DNA of 35,253 bases from Rhodothermales bacterium (GCA_034439735.1 JAWXAX010000145.1:1-35253), one strand, 5' to 3'; positions 15,234 to 23,894 are shown, counted from the stretch's first letter. A program made the numbers and translations. Notes: generated by a model from the sequence alone, not told the origin.

Positions 15234-18149
15234 TTACTGGGACTGCCAGGCTTGCAACTGGCGGGCCATGACTTCAATTTGCTGGGCGATGATGCGCTGG
15301 ACGGTATCGTCGGGTGCGGGAATGGGATACCCGTCGCCGGCGTGCCGATCGAAGTCCGGGTCAGCTATCCGATGGGCGAGCGCGGGGGGAGATTCCGGGG
15401 GGGCTCCGGGAGGGGTCTCTCTCACTTTCGTCACGTCCACTTCCTCCGCCGAACCGCCGACCTGATCGTACCAGAATCGTTTGCGTTCGAAGGGATAGGT
15501 CGGCAGGTGCGCCCGCCGGCGGGATTCTTCCGGGTAACAACCGGCCCAGTTCACCCCGACGCCGGCCTGCCATAACCGGCCGGCTACGCCCAGCGCATGC
15601 GCCAGGGCCGATATCTCCTGCTGGACGTGCGGAGAGGACGACAGGATCGCCTGCTTTTCCTTCCGATCCGGATGCTGTTTCGCGAGTGTGCCAAGCGTCT
15701 GCCCGGGGCCGACTTCCAGGAGCACGCGGTTCGGGTCGGCTACGAGGTGGCGGACGCCGCCGGCGAAGTCGACCGTCTGCCGCAGGTGCGTGGCCCAGTA
15801 CTCGCTATCTGTCGCCTGCTTGGCCGTGAGCGGCTCGCCGGTGACGGTGGAGACAATCGGGATCGCGGGTGCGTGGAGCGCGACCCCCCGTACGGCCTCG
15901 CGGAAGGCCGGCACGGCCGGTTCCATCATAGCCGAGTGGAAGGCGTGAGACGTGTGGAGCGGGCGCACGGAGATGTCGCGCTTTTCCAGGGCTTTCTCGA
16001 ACGCGCTTACGGACCCCGTCGGCCCCGAAACGACGCAGAGCGACGGGCTGTTGACGGCCGCGATCTCGAGGTCCTCGGGCAACAGGGCGCGGACTTCCTG
16101 GACGGGGAGGCGGACGGCGAGCATCGAGCCGGCCGGCAGATTCTGCATGAGCCGGCCGCGGGCGGCGACGAGGGCCAGCGCGTCTTCGAGCGAGAACACG
16201 CCGGCCAGGCAGGCCGCCACGAACTCGCCCACGCTGTGGCCGATCAAGATTTCCGGCTGGACGCCGAACGACAGCCAGTACCGGGCCATCGCGTAGCTGA
16301 CGGAGAAGATGCCCGTCTGCGCGATCATCGTGTCGTTGATCCTGGCCTGCGCGGCGTCCGCCTGGTCGGGCGAAGGATAGATGAACGCGCGGAGGTCGAG
16401 CCCGAGGTGGGGCCGGAGCAAGTCGGCGCATCGATCGAACGCCTCGCGGTAGACCGGGGCGTGGCGGTAGAGGTCCTGCCCCATGCCCACGTGCTGCGAG
16501 CCCTGGCCGGGAAAAAGGAACGCCACGGGCGACTGCCGGCGGATCTGGTGGACGGTGAATACGCGCTGCGGATCCGGGGTCTCAAGGAGCGCGATGGCTT
16601 CTTCGGTGGAAGCGGCGACGAGCGTCCGGCTGTAATTAAACACCTGCCGGCCGTTCTGGAGCGTGAAGGCCGTATCCGCCAGGTCCAGCTCGGGATGGTG
16701 CGTCAGGTGGCGGGCCAGGTTGGCCGTCATGGCGTCCAGCGCGGCGGTGCTCCGGGCCGAAAGCGCGATCAGATGGTATGGCTGCCGCGAGGCGTCTTCG
16801 ACGACGGCGGGAGCCTCCTCCAGGACGACGTGCGCGTTGGTGCCGCCGACGCCGAACGAGCTGAGGCCGGCGCGGCGCGGGGCGCCCGGGGCCGGCTGCC
16901 AATCGGCCAGCGCGGTGTTGACGTAAAACGGCGAGTTTTCGAAGTCGATGTTCGGGTTCGGCGTCTCGAAGTTGAGGCTTGGGGGGATCTGTTTGTTCGT
17001 GAGCGCGAGCGACGTCTTGATCATGCCGGCGACGCCGGCGGCGACATCCAGGTGCCCGATGTTTGTCTTGAGTGACCCGATGGCGCAGAACTGCCGCTCG
17101 TCCGTGCCCATGCGGAAGGCGCGGGAGAGGGCGTCGATTTCGATGGGATCGCCCAGCGGGGTGCCGGTGCCGTGGGCTTCCACGTAGGTGATCGTACGGG
17201 GATCGACGCCGGCGATGGCCTGGGCCAGCGCGATCGCCTCGGTCTGCCCGTCCACGCTGGGCGCCGTGTAGCCGACTTTCGACGCCCCATCGTTGTTGAT
17301 CCCCCAGCCCTTGATGACCGCGTAGATGCTGTCGCCGTGGGCGATGGCGTCTTCGAGGCGTTTGAGGAGGACGACCGCGATGCCGTCGCCGAAGATGGTG
17401 CCGGCCGCGCCGGCGTCGAACGTGCAGCACTTACCCACGGGCGACACCATGCCATCGGGTTCGTACAGGTAGCCGCGGTTCTGGGGAAAGCGGATGGTGG
17501 CCCCGCCGGCCAGCGCCATGTCGCACTGGTAGTTGGTGAGGTTCATACACGCCTGGGTGACGGCGACGAGCGACGACGAGCAGGCCGTCTGGATGGTCAT
17601 GCTGGGCCCGCGCAGGTTGAGCTTAAACGCCACGCGGGTGGCCATGTAGTCTTTGTCGTTCCCCAGCTCGTTCTTGAGTTCGCCACCGTGGAACGAGTCC
17701 GCCAGCGCCCCGATAAACGCCGGGTGGTCCTCCAGGCTGTTCAGGAGGTAAGTATTCATGTAGCAGCCGGCGAACACCCCCACCGAGCCGGGGTACGTGG
17801 TTGGCTCGTAGCCGCTGTTTTCGAACGCATCCCAGCAGCATTCCAGGAAGAGGCGCTGCTGCGGGTCCATGACATGGGCTTCTTTGGGATAGATGCCGAA
17901 AAAAGCCGCGTCGAACTTGTCCGCATCGGCGACGGAAGCGGCGCGGCGGACGAAGTGGGGGTTGTTGAGGATGTTGGCTTTGTCGGCGGCGGGAATGTTG
18001 ATCTCGTCGTCGGATAACTCGACGATGCTGCTGACGCCGTTTTTTAGCTGATCCCAGAAGGTGTCGAGGTCGGTGGCGCCGGGAAACCGGCCGGCCATGC
18101 CGACAATCGCGATGCCCTGTAACGAATCGTGGGTGGATGGATCGATCAT
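15234..18149 (-). CDS. Modular type I polyketide synthase: ketosynthase - acyltransferase (malonyl-type)
   Basis: 971 residues from ATG (MIDPSTHDSLQGIAIVGMAG). Ketosynthase, about 10-445: active-site Cys190 in TACSSSL, His326 in EAHGTGTPLGDP, His366 in KTNIGH. Acyltransferase, about 540-840: GQGSQ, Ser639 in GHSVGE, and HAFH at 735-738, the signature of malonyl-CoA-specific ATs. The post-AT linker ends in PTYPFERKRFWYD. No KR, DH, ER or ACP follows; the chain ends with the helix QQIEVMARQLQAW, similar to the one before the aminotransferase in the next protein. It should extend a starter by one malonate and leave a beta-keto group on the ACP of the downstream NRPS protein, the substrate type of its aminotransferase. 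Its ATG overlaps the FkbH stop (ATGA), indicating translational coupling. Confidence 0.93.
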   Translation of the reverse strand: MIDPSTHDSLQGIAIVGMAGRFPGATDLDTFWDQLKNGVSSIVELSDDEINIPAADKANILNNPHFVRRAASVADADKFDAAFFGIYPKEAHVMDPQQRLFLECCWDAFENSGYEPTTYPGSVGVFAGCYMNTYLLNSLEDHPAFIGALADSFHGGELKNELGNDKDYMATRVAFKLNLRGPSMTIQTACSSSLVAVTQACMNLTNYQCDMALAGGATIRFPQNRGYLYEPDGMVSPVGKCCTFDAGAAGTIFGDGIAVVLLKRLEDAIAHGDSIYAVIKGWGINNDGASKVGYTAPSVDGQTEAIALAQAIAGVDPRTITYVEAHGTGTPLGDPIEIDALSRAFRMGTDERQFCAIGSLKTNIGHLDVAAGVAGMIKTSLALTNKQIPPSLNFETPNPNIDFENSPFYVNTALADWQPAPGAPRRAGLSSFGVGGTNAHVVLEEAPAVVEDASRQPYHLIALSARSTAALDAMTANLARHLTHHPELDLADTAFTLQNGRQVFNYSRTLVAASTEEAIALLETPDPQRVFTVHQIRRQSPVAFLFPGQGSQHVGMGQDLYRHAPVYREAFDRCADLLRPHLGLDLRAFIYPSPDQADAAQARINDTMIAQTGIFSVSYAMARYWLSFGVQPEILIGHSVGEFVAACLAGVFSLEDALALVAARGRLMQNLPAGSMLAVRLPVQEVRALLPEDLEIAAVNSPSLCVVSGPTGSVSAFEKALEKRDISVRPLHTSHAFHSAMMEPAVPAFREAVRGVALHAPAIPIVSTVTGEPLTAKQATDSEYWATHLRQTVDFAGGVRHLVADPNRVLLEVGPGQTLGTLAKQHPDRKEKQAILSSSPHVQQEISALAHALGVAGRLWQAGVGVNWAGCYPEESRRRAHLPTYPFERKRFWYDQVGGSAEEVDVTKVRETPPGAPPESPPALAHRIADPDFDRHAGDGYPIPAPDDTVQRIIAQQIEVMARQLQAWQSQ

Positions 18150-20326
18150 TTTTGTCTGTATTGCAGGATTTTATGTTTATTCATGGCCGCTTTCTGCCGT
18201 TGCGCGCGTTCCTGGATGCTGGTTAGGGTGCTGGTCTGCGCGCTGGAGGCCGCGGCGGCCGGCGGGGTGAAGAAGCCGGCCTGGGCGCGGACGGTCGGCA
18301 GCGCGAACAACTGCGTGAGCGGGAGCGACCGGCCGAGCTGCTCCTGGATGCGCGCGTGGATCTGGACGAGCTGGAGGGACGAGCCGCCGAGTTCGGAGAA
18401 ACCATCCACCGCCCCGATGCCGTCGATGCCGAGCACCGTTTCCCAGATTCCGGCGATCTGGCGTTCGAGCGGCGTCTGCAAGGGCGCAAACGGCGTCTGC
18501 AGGTCCGGCCGCTGCAAGCGGATCTGGTTGAGCCGCTCGGCGAGGGCCTGCATGTCGCTCCATTCCGTCGCGATGCGCAGCCACGGTGTACGGTCGGTGG
18601 ATCGGGCGACGCGGGTCGTTTGCGGGGAAGTGGCCGGCGCCTCGTCGTCGGCGGGCGCTACGGCGGCGGCGGCGATGGGGTCCATGTGGGCGAGCCGCCG
18701 GGCGTCGAAGCGATAGATCACGTGGTCGCCCTGGTCGAGCCGGTTCTCCGCGCCCGTGTTTTCCAGAAACTGCCGGACGGGCAGGTTGCGCGGGGTCTCT
18801 ATGTAGGCGATATCGACAAAACGGAGCCCGCGCTGAAGCGCGGCTTCGCCGAGGTGGATGGCCATCCGCTGCTCCACGCTGCGCCCGAGGGCGCGGCAAC
18901 TCAGGAGGAGGGTCTCGACGAGGAGGGCCTCGTCGTCTGACGTGAAAAGCACGGCGCCGACCAGGCCGTAGTCGCCGAACCGGTCGCTCACGTCGACGAC
19001 GCGCGCCTCGCGTTTGCCGGCAAGCAGGAGGCCGGCGACCTGTTCCATCGACCGGCGGATGCCCGAGGCGTTAAACTGGTTGGTGCGCTGGGTGAGTTGG
19101 GCGATGCGTGTATACTGGCTTTCGGCCGGCTCGGCGATCGCGATCCGCAGGTCCAGGCGTTCGAGGAAGCCGGCGAGAGTCGGGGCGGCTTCCTGGAGCT
19201 GGGAACGCTGGAGGTTCGAGCGGTAGTGTTCGGCGCGCCGGCGGTCCTCGTCGGTCACGTGGTATCGATCCAGCACCCAGAGGTGATCGAGCAGCGTCAG
19301 CAGTCGGCGGGCGTCCGCCGGCACCTGGACGGTCAGCACCTCGGGGCACTGCGCGGCCACCTCGGCGCATTCGACCGGGTTGTCGTCGATGAAGATGAAG
19401 CTGTCCAGCCCGAGGTCGAGCTCGGCGGCGAGCGCCCTCAGGTTCTCCGACTTGGGCCTCCAGTTGATCCGCCATGACACCAGGTGTTCGCGCTTCAGCC
19501 GCATGGCCGGCTGCTCGTCGAACACGGCCCAGACGTCCGCCTCGCTATTTTTGCTGCACAGACACAGCAGCATGCCCTCGGCCTGCTGACGGATGAGCAG
19601 ATCCTGAAACGCCGCGAACGGCGCATCCACCGCCACCCCGCGCGGCCCCACTTCTCCGCAGACGCCCTGCCAGAGGGTGTTGTCGCAGTCGACGACGATG
19701 ACTTTGAACGGCCGGCGCTGGAGCGCGCTCAGCCGGCGGGCAATGCAGGTGGCGATGGCCGAAAAGGCGACATCGGTGTAGGGGATGTGGGCCGTGTGGT
19801 CGGCGAATCGGTTGTGGTAGTCTCCCACCTTGTAGCGCTCCACCCACGTTTCGGAGCGGACGACATCGACATTCGGCAGGGTGTTGAGTTGTTCGGCGAT
19901 GGAAGCTTCCGCGAGGCCGATCGCGGTGGCGAGGGAAGGGAGGGCCACGACGGCCGGGCTCGGCGGACAGAGCACGATGAGGTAGGGGGTGGGGCGCTGG
20001 CCGGCGGCGCGGCGCACCGCCGCGATACATTCGTCGATGTTCTGAAGCAGGCGCGCCGGGAGAGGCAAGTCGTTGCCGGCCATAGCGTTGGTAGCGGCCT
20101 CCGGCATCCAATCCTCCAGACGAACGAGGAGCACATGCAGCGCGACGGCCTGCCCGTTTACGGCATACAGGTGCTGGAGCACCTGATTGTAGGGCGCAAA
20201 TGCGACCGAGCCCGCGAGACCGAGTTGATCCATCCAGAATTGGAGAGGGCCCGCGACGGGCTCGGCGGTGAAGGTGGCGGCAAGGGCGATATGGGCCCCC
20301 GTCGAAGGTGCTGGATCGGCGTGCAT
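18146..20326 (-). CDS. FkbH-like HAD-family loading protein with fused C-terminal carrier domain
   Basis: 726 residues from ATG at 20326 (MHADPAPSTGAHIALAATFT). The frame is open to an ATG at 20491, but the extra 55 residues are arginine/proline-rich and unlike the family, so the later start is preferred. Residues 10-200 are the SGNH-like N-terminal part of FkbH proteins (FAPYNQVLQ). The HAD domain (207-335) shows VDCDNTLWQGVCGE (D213, D215), CSKNSE, NWRPKSENL and FIFIDDNPVEC. A GNAT-like part follows (400-545; RTNQFNASGIRR, GDYGLVGAVLF). A carrier domain ends the protein (615-690; FSELGGSSLQ, phosphopantetheine Ser650). FkbH relatives take 1,3-bisphosphoglycerate and place a glyceryl (sometimes lactyl) unit on a carrier protein, giving starters or hydroxymalonate-type units. 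With KS-AT directly downstream and overlapping, a starter role is likely; the exact acid loaded is inference. Confidence 0.85.
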   Translation of the reverse strand: MHADPAPSTGAHIALAATFTAEPVAGPLQFWMDQLGLAGSVAFAPYNQVLQHLYAVNGQAVALHVLLVRLEDWMPEAATNAMAGNDLPLPARLLQNIDECIAAVRRAAGQRPTPYLIVLCPPSPAVVALPSLATAIGLAEASIAEQLNTLPNVDVVRSETWVERYKVGDYHNRFADHTAHIPYTDVAFSAIATCIARRLSALQRRPFKVIVVDCDNTLWQGVCGEVGPRGVAVDAPFAAFQDLLIRQQAEGMLLCLCSKNSEADVWAVFDEQPAMRLKREHLVSWRINWRPKSENLRALAAELDLGLDSFIFIDDNPVECAEVAAQCPEVLTVQVPADARRLLTLLDHLWVLDRYHVTDEDRRRAEHYRSNLQRSQLQEAAPTLAGFLERLDLRIAIAEPAESQYTRIAQLTQRTNQFNASGIRRSMEQVAGLLLAGKREARVVDVSDRFGDYGLVGAVLFTSDDEALLVETLLLSCRALGRSVEQRMAIHLGEAALQRGLRFVDIAYIETPRNLPVRQFLENTGAENRLDQGDHVIYRFDARRLAHMDPIAAAAVAPADDEAPATSPQTTRVARSTDRTPWLRIATEWSDMQALAERLNQIRLQRPDLQTPFAPLQTPLERQIAGIWETVLGIDGIGAVDGFSELGGSSLQLVQIHARIQEQLGRSLPLTQLFALPTVRAQAGFFTPPAAAASSAQTSTLTSIQERAQRQKAAMNKHKILQYRQK

Positions 20327-20723
20327 GTACCGGGTTTCGTCCCTCTCGAAGGACGCATCACGTGGTCTGATTCGGGGCTCGGTAAGGCATAGGGGTCGCG
20401 TGGGTCGCGCTGGCTCCGTGGACAGGCGCTTCAGATCCTCATGAAGCGCATTCCCGAGAGGTCGGTCGGGACGGTGCGCAACCGAAGCCATGGGAAGTGA
20501 ATGCCATGCAGAGCATCAGATGATGCTATTGAGCCCCGAAAGGTCGGTTAATGCGCCGGCGGGTGGATAGCACTTTTGGCGCATGCCGCGCGTGCCGTTG
20601 GATCGTCCGCCGTCGGTCTTCGGGATGTCACTTGTGCGGGCGTGACGGTGCGTTAGATCAGGAGATTGCTCTGGCGGGCGATGGCGGCGTCGATCCCACG
20701 CGACCGGCTGAAGTTTTGTCTCA
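20327..20723. other. Spacer upstream of the FkbH-like gene
   Basis: No convincing gene on either strand. The 55-codon in-frame extension of the FkbH gene (20327-20491) is judged non-coding or leader. A small perfect inverted repeat, AGCATCA (20512-20518) and TGATGCT (20521-20527), lies 21 bases before the upstream ATG of that frame and could be part of the cluster's control region. I could not pick a promoter with confidence. Confidence 0.35.
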
Positions 20724-20951
20724 TAGTGGTGGCGATACGACCCGGCCAACGGGCGCGTGGAGGCGCATTACCCGGTACTGTCAGTGCATCAATACGCCCT
20801 GGCGCCGCTCGCGCTCATCGAACATAGCCAGGTATCCGGCGCGGATCACGCGGAGGCGCTGACCGCGAGCCGGGCGTGGGTGCGGTTTGGCAACGAGCGT
20901 AAGGTGGATCTGGCCGATGCTGGCCGGAAGGTGGTGTGGGACGGGCTTTAG
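20724..20951 (+). pseudogene. C-terminal fragment of a degraded gene
   Basis: An open frame of about 75 codons, preceded by a TAG and ending in TAG at 20951, reads WWRYDPANGRVEAHYPVL and then SVHQYALAPLALIEHS, ending RKVVWDGL. The residue pattern looks like genuine protein: conserved-looking aromatic positions, and SVHQYALAPLAL resembles C-terminal regions of envelope/EPS-associated enzymes I have seen annotated only by name. I cannot assign a family. No matching N-terminal part is visible in any frame upstream, and the orientation opposes the flanking genes. A remnant left by deletion is the simplest reading; a short real gene using GTG at 20757 is the alternative. Confidence 0.4.
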
Positions 20952-21084
20952 CTGCCTCGGACCCGTTTTTTCGCGCGTAGCGCCGGGCTATCCATGAAGG
21001 CCTCGGTGATCGAAGACTGCCGGCCCGGACACCTGGGTTGGCTGCTGGCCGCGTTGGCCGGTAGCGTCGAGACGCCCGTGGGGT

Positions 21085-22056
21085 TTACCATAAAGACGCC
21101 CAGGGTGTAACGCACCCTCGCCGCGCCAATCCCCCCGTCGTCTGGACCGCGAACTCGGCGCGCCAGAAGGTCGCCAGGTCGCGGGGTAGGGCGTGCCAGT
21201 AGCGGCCACTGTAGGCGGTAACGACGTAGTCCAGCAACTCGGCGTAGATCGACGCCGAATATTCTTCGATGCCGGGCCGGCCGTCGCCGAAATGCATATA
21301 GTCCGGATGGACGTTGAGCAACACCATGCCGCCCCGCGCCGCGAGCCAGTCCAGCTTGCTTTTCCATGTTGCGGGTGTGGGCTCGCCCATGAGCACGAAG
21401 AGCGTGAAGTCTTGCGGCAGGGTATAGGGCAGCTCGATATACGGTGCACGGCCGTCGGCGCGTGGGACGAGGAAGGGGAAGATGGTGCCCATGCCGTCGG
21501 GCTGGGGCTCGAAGGGGTCGGTGTCGAACGTCGACGCGTCGTAGTCGCAATCGAGGCTGCCGAGCCACTCCAGGTTATGGTGCATCGCCGGCGAACGGAA
21601 GCCGCGGGCGCCCCAGTCGGCGATGTACTGGTTGATGCGCACGGCGCGGCGCATGAACTCCTCGCGGGAGCTGTAGAGCTTGCCGTCGTGGTTGAGGCCG
21701 TGTACGCCTACCTCGAAACCCATGGCGTCGAGGCGCCGGCGGAGGTCCGGGTTGTCCGTGTATCGCTCCGGCACGAAGTTGAAGGACGAGCGGAAGCCGC
21801 GTTCGCGCTCGAGTTCGGCCAGGGCCAGGCAGCGCGACTGCCCGATGGGTTTTTCGACGTCGTGCGTCAGGATCAACGCAAAATCGGCGCCGTCCGGCCA
21901 ACCGGTCCACCCCTCGGGCGGCGTGGCCGAGTTCGGGTCAATCGGCCAGATATCCGCCACCTGCCGACGCTGCCACTCGATCAGCTGACGACGGATGCCG
22001 ATCTGTACCGAGCGTGGAATGAGCGGCTTGAGCCGATAAAAAATATCCCGAAGCAT
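21085..22056 (-). CDS. Polysaccharide deacetylase-like protein (NodB/CE4 family)
   Basis: 323 residues from ATG at 22056 (MLRDIFYRLKPLIP); the frame is open further upstream, but the longer N-terminus is not family-like. CE4 marks: FALILTHDVEKP (motif 1, the THDVE form of TFDDG, whose Asp binds metal), EVGVHGLNHDG (motif 2, HGxxH metal-binding histidines) and GFRSPAMHHNLEWLG (motif 3, Arg-containing). Later, GGMVLLNVHPDYMHF supplies the C-terminal His motif. No signal peptide is evident. Such proteins remove N-acetyl groups from sugar polymers or lipid-linked intermediates; members in EPS loci often modify the exported chain or the repeat unit. It follows the DegT gene in the same direction, 169 bases apart. 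The last ~12 residues have unusual composition and the true end may differ slightly. Confidence 0.82.
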   Translation of the reverse strand: MLRDIFYRLKPLIPRSVQIGIRRQLIEWQRRQVADIWPIDPNSATPPEGWTGWPDGADFALILTHDVEKPIGQSRCLALAELERERGFRSSFNFVPERYTDNPDLRRRLDAMGFEVGVHGLNHDGKLYSSREEFMRRAVRINQYIADWGARGFRSPAMHHNLEWLGSLDCDYDASTFDTDPFEPQPDGMGTIFPFLVPRADGRAPYIELPYTLPQDFTLFVLMGEPTPATWKSKLDWLAARGGMVLLNVHPDYMHFGDGRPGIEEYSASIYAELLDYVVTAYSGRYWHALPRDLATFWRAEFAVQTTGGLARRGCVTPWASLW

Positions 22057-22172
22057 GGTGATATCACACAAAATCGAATAAAGAGGGCGCGGAGGGTGGA
22101 GGACCCCATTGTGCGAATCCTTCACTACGGAGGAAGAGGCATGCGGACGAATCGGGAGGATGGGCAGCACAA

Positions 22173-22185
22173 TCCAGGTTCGGGG
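22173..22185 (+). repeat. 13-bp intergenic repeat copy
   Basis: TCCAGGTTCGGGG here is identical to the reverse complement of 9556-9568 in the NRPS spacer. It is followed directly by more self-complementary sequence (CGGGGCCCCG at 22181-22190). It lies in the 169-base gap between the DegT and deacetylase genes. Confidence 0.45.
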
Positions 22186-22225
22186 CCCCGAGGCGAAATC
22201 CCCGAAACCCCGAACGCGAAACCCG

Positions 22226-23410
22226 TCACGAAATAATCGACGTCTTCCGGTACGCCGGCGCGGCGGGGGCGGCGTGGCCGTCGCCCTCGATTACGAGACC
22301 GTCGACGGCCGCCAGGCTCTGCTTGAGCACCCGGGCGACGTGCGCGATCTGTTCGTAGGTCAGCTCGGGATATATCGGCAGGGAGAGGAAGGAGTCGGCG
22401 CAGCGCTCGGTCACCGGGAAGTCGCCGCGGATGTACCCGAGATCCGCATAGGCCTTCTGCAGGTGGAGGGGGAGGGGGTAGTGGATGCCGCAGTGCACGC
22501 CGCGCTGCTCCATTTCGGCCTTGACCTGATCCCGCTGCTCCACGCGGATGGCGTAAATGTGGAAGACGTGGGTGCCGTATTCAGCCGTCCGGGGCAGGAC
22601 GATGCCCGGGACGTCGCTCAGCAGGTTCGTGTAGGCTTGCGCATGTTGCCGGCGCTGCTCGTTCCACTGGTCGAGGTACTTCAGTTTCACCGACAACACA
22701 GCGCCCTGGAGACCGTCCATCCGGTCATTCCAGCCGACCATGTCGTGGTAATATTTGACGGACTGCCCATGGTCCTTCATCATCTGGATGTAGCGGGTCA
22801 GGTCGGAATTGTTCGTGACCACGCCGCCGGCCTCGCCGTACGCGCCGAGGTTTTTGCCCGGGTAGAAGCTGAAGCATCCGACGTCGCCGAGCGAGCCGGC
22901 GGGCTGGCCCTGGTACAGGGCGCCGTGGGCCTGGCTCGCGTCCTCGATGACGTAGAGGCCTTGTTTGCGGGCGATGGCGAGGATCGGAGCCAGATCCGCC
23001 GTCTGCCCGAAGAGGTGGACGGGGATGATGGCGCGGGTGCGTGCGGTGATCTTCGCTTCGATGAGCGCGGGATCGAGGTTGTAGGTGTGCTCGTCGACAT
23101 CGACAAAGACGGGTGTCGCGCCGGCGTAGGTGATGGCCTCGGCCGTCGCGATGAACGTATTCGGGGTGGTGATCACCTCGTCCCCTTCACCCACCCCCAG
23201 ACCCGCCAGCGCCAGCCACAGGGCGGAAGTGCCGCTCCCGACGCCCATGGCGTGTTTGGTCTGGCAATAGGCCGCGAATTCTTGTTCGAACTGCTGCACG
23301 AAGGGCCCTCCCGCGAAGGCCGTCTTTTCGATGACGCGCTGCATGGCTTCCTGGACCTCGTCCTGGATGGCCAGATACTGCGCCTTAAGATTCAAGAACA
23401 GTACTTCCAT
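22226..23410 (-). CDS. DegT/DnrJ/EryC1 family PLP-dependent sugar aminotransferase (WbpE-like)
   Basis: 394 residues from ATG (MEVLFLNLKAQYLAI). The fold-type I sugar aminotransferase pattern is complete: GSGTSALWLAL (cofactor phosphate binding), DEVITTPNTFIATAEAI, NLDPALIEAKITARTRAII, VHLFGQTADL, IEDASQAHGA (Asp157, pyridine nitrogen) and SFYPGKNLGAYGEAGG (Lys186, PLP Schiff base). C-terminal HYPLPLHLQKAY and LPIYPELT are typical of the WbpE/ArnB group. The enzyme should transfer an amino group from glutamate to a keto-sugar nucleotide. With the adjacent Gfo/Idh dehydrogenase and hexapeptide N-acyltransferase, the set matches the 3-amino route to UDP-2,3-diacetamido-glucuronic acid-type sugars (WbpB/E/D), although the exact sugar is inferred. 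Its start lies inside the acyltransferase end (26-base overlap). Confidence 0.9.
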   Translation of the reverse strand: MEVLFLNLKAQYLAIQDEVQEAMQRVIEKTAFAGGPFVQQFEQEFAAYCQTKHAMGVGSGTSALWLALAGLGVGEGDEVITTPNTFIATAEAITYAGATPVFVDVDEHTYNLDPALIEAKITARTRAIIPVHLFGQTADLAPILAIARKQGLYVIEDASQAHGALYQGQPAGSLGDVGCFSFYPGKNLGAYGEAGGVVTNNSDLTRYIQMMKDHGQSVKYYHDMVGWNDRMDGLQGAVLSVKLKYLDQWNEQRRQHAQAYTNLLSDVPGIVLPRTAEYGTHVFHIYAIRVEQRDQVKAEMEQRGVHCGIHYPLPLHLQKAYADLGYIRGDFPVTERCADSFLSLPIYPELTYEQIAHVARVLKQSLAAVDGLVIEGDGHAAPAAPAYRKTSIIS

Positions 23411-23894
23411 GATTCAATCTATCGTTAGTGTTTCGTATAAAACGGGCCGGGTTGCCGGCGACGACGGTGTAGGGCGGCACGTCTTTCGTCACGACGCTGC
23501 CGGCGCCGACAAGCGCATGCTCGCCGATGGTCACGCCGCACAGGATGGTCGCGTTGGAGCCGATTGAGGCGCCCGCGCGGACGCGCGTCGTCATGCAGGC
23601 CCAGTCGGCTTCGGTCTGTAGCGCGCCGCTTTCGGTCGTGGCGCGGGGGTAGCGGTCGTTGGTGAACATGACGCCATGCCCCACGAACACGCCGTCCTCG
23701 ATCGCCACGCCTTCGCAGACGAACGAGTGGCTAGAAATCTTGCAATTCCGGCCGATACGCGCGCCTTTCTGGATCTCGACAAAGGTGCCGATCTTCGAAT
23801 GCGCGCCGATCTCGCAGCCGTAGAGGTTGACGAACCCGTAGATTTTGACGTCTTCGCCGAGGACGACGTCGGGGGCGATGCGGGAGTAATCCAT
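23385..23894 (-). CDS. Left-handed beta-helix sugar N-acyltransferase (WbpD/WlbB-like)
   Basis: 169 residues from ATG at 23894 (MDYSRIAPDVVLGEDVKIYG). The chain is built of hexapeptide repeats ([LIV]-G-x4): CEIGAHSKIGTFVEI, ARIGRNCKISSHSFV, VAIEDGVFVGHGVMFTND, then ASIGSNATILCGVTIGEHA and ALVGAGSVVTKDVP, ending in VVAGNPARF, which caps the helix in this family. GVFVGHGVMFTNDRYPRA is characteristic of the enzymes that N-acetylate UDP-2-acetamido-3-amino-glucuronate. The longer upstream frame is rejected because it is low-complexity and overlaps the dehydrogenase gene. It lies 16 bases after the Gfo/Idh stop and overlaps the DegT start by 26 bases, giving a tight three-gene unit. Confidence 0.88.
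   Translation of the reverse strand: MDYSRIAPDVVLGEDVKIYGFVNLYGCEIGAHSKIGTFVEIQKGARIGRNCKISSHSFVCEGVAIEDGVFVGHGVMFTNDRYPRATTESGALQTEADWACMTTRVRAGASIGSNATILCGVTIGEHALVGAGSVVTKDVPPYTVVAGNPARFIRNTNDRLNHGSTVLES

Noticed and set aside
15597-17075. Plus-strand open frame (492 codons) antisense to KS-AT
   Set aside because: No family motifs; the minus strand has all KS and AT active-site residues.
20327-20491. N-terminal extension of the FkbH-like protein
   Set aside because: Arg/Pro-rich, unlike the family, which aligns from IALAATFT just after the ATG at 20326.
20948-21110. Frameshifted C-terminal extension of the polysaccharide deacetylase
   Set aside because: The alternative frame after 21110 has no recognisable CE4 sequence; the protein is already of normal length.
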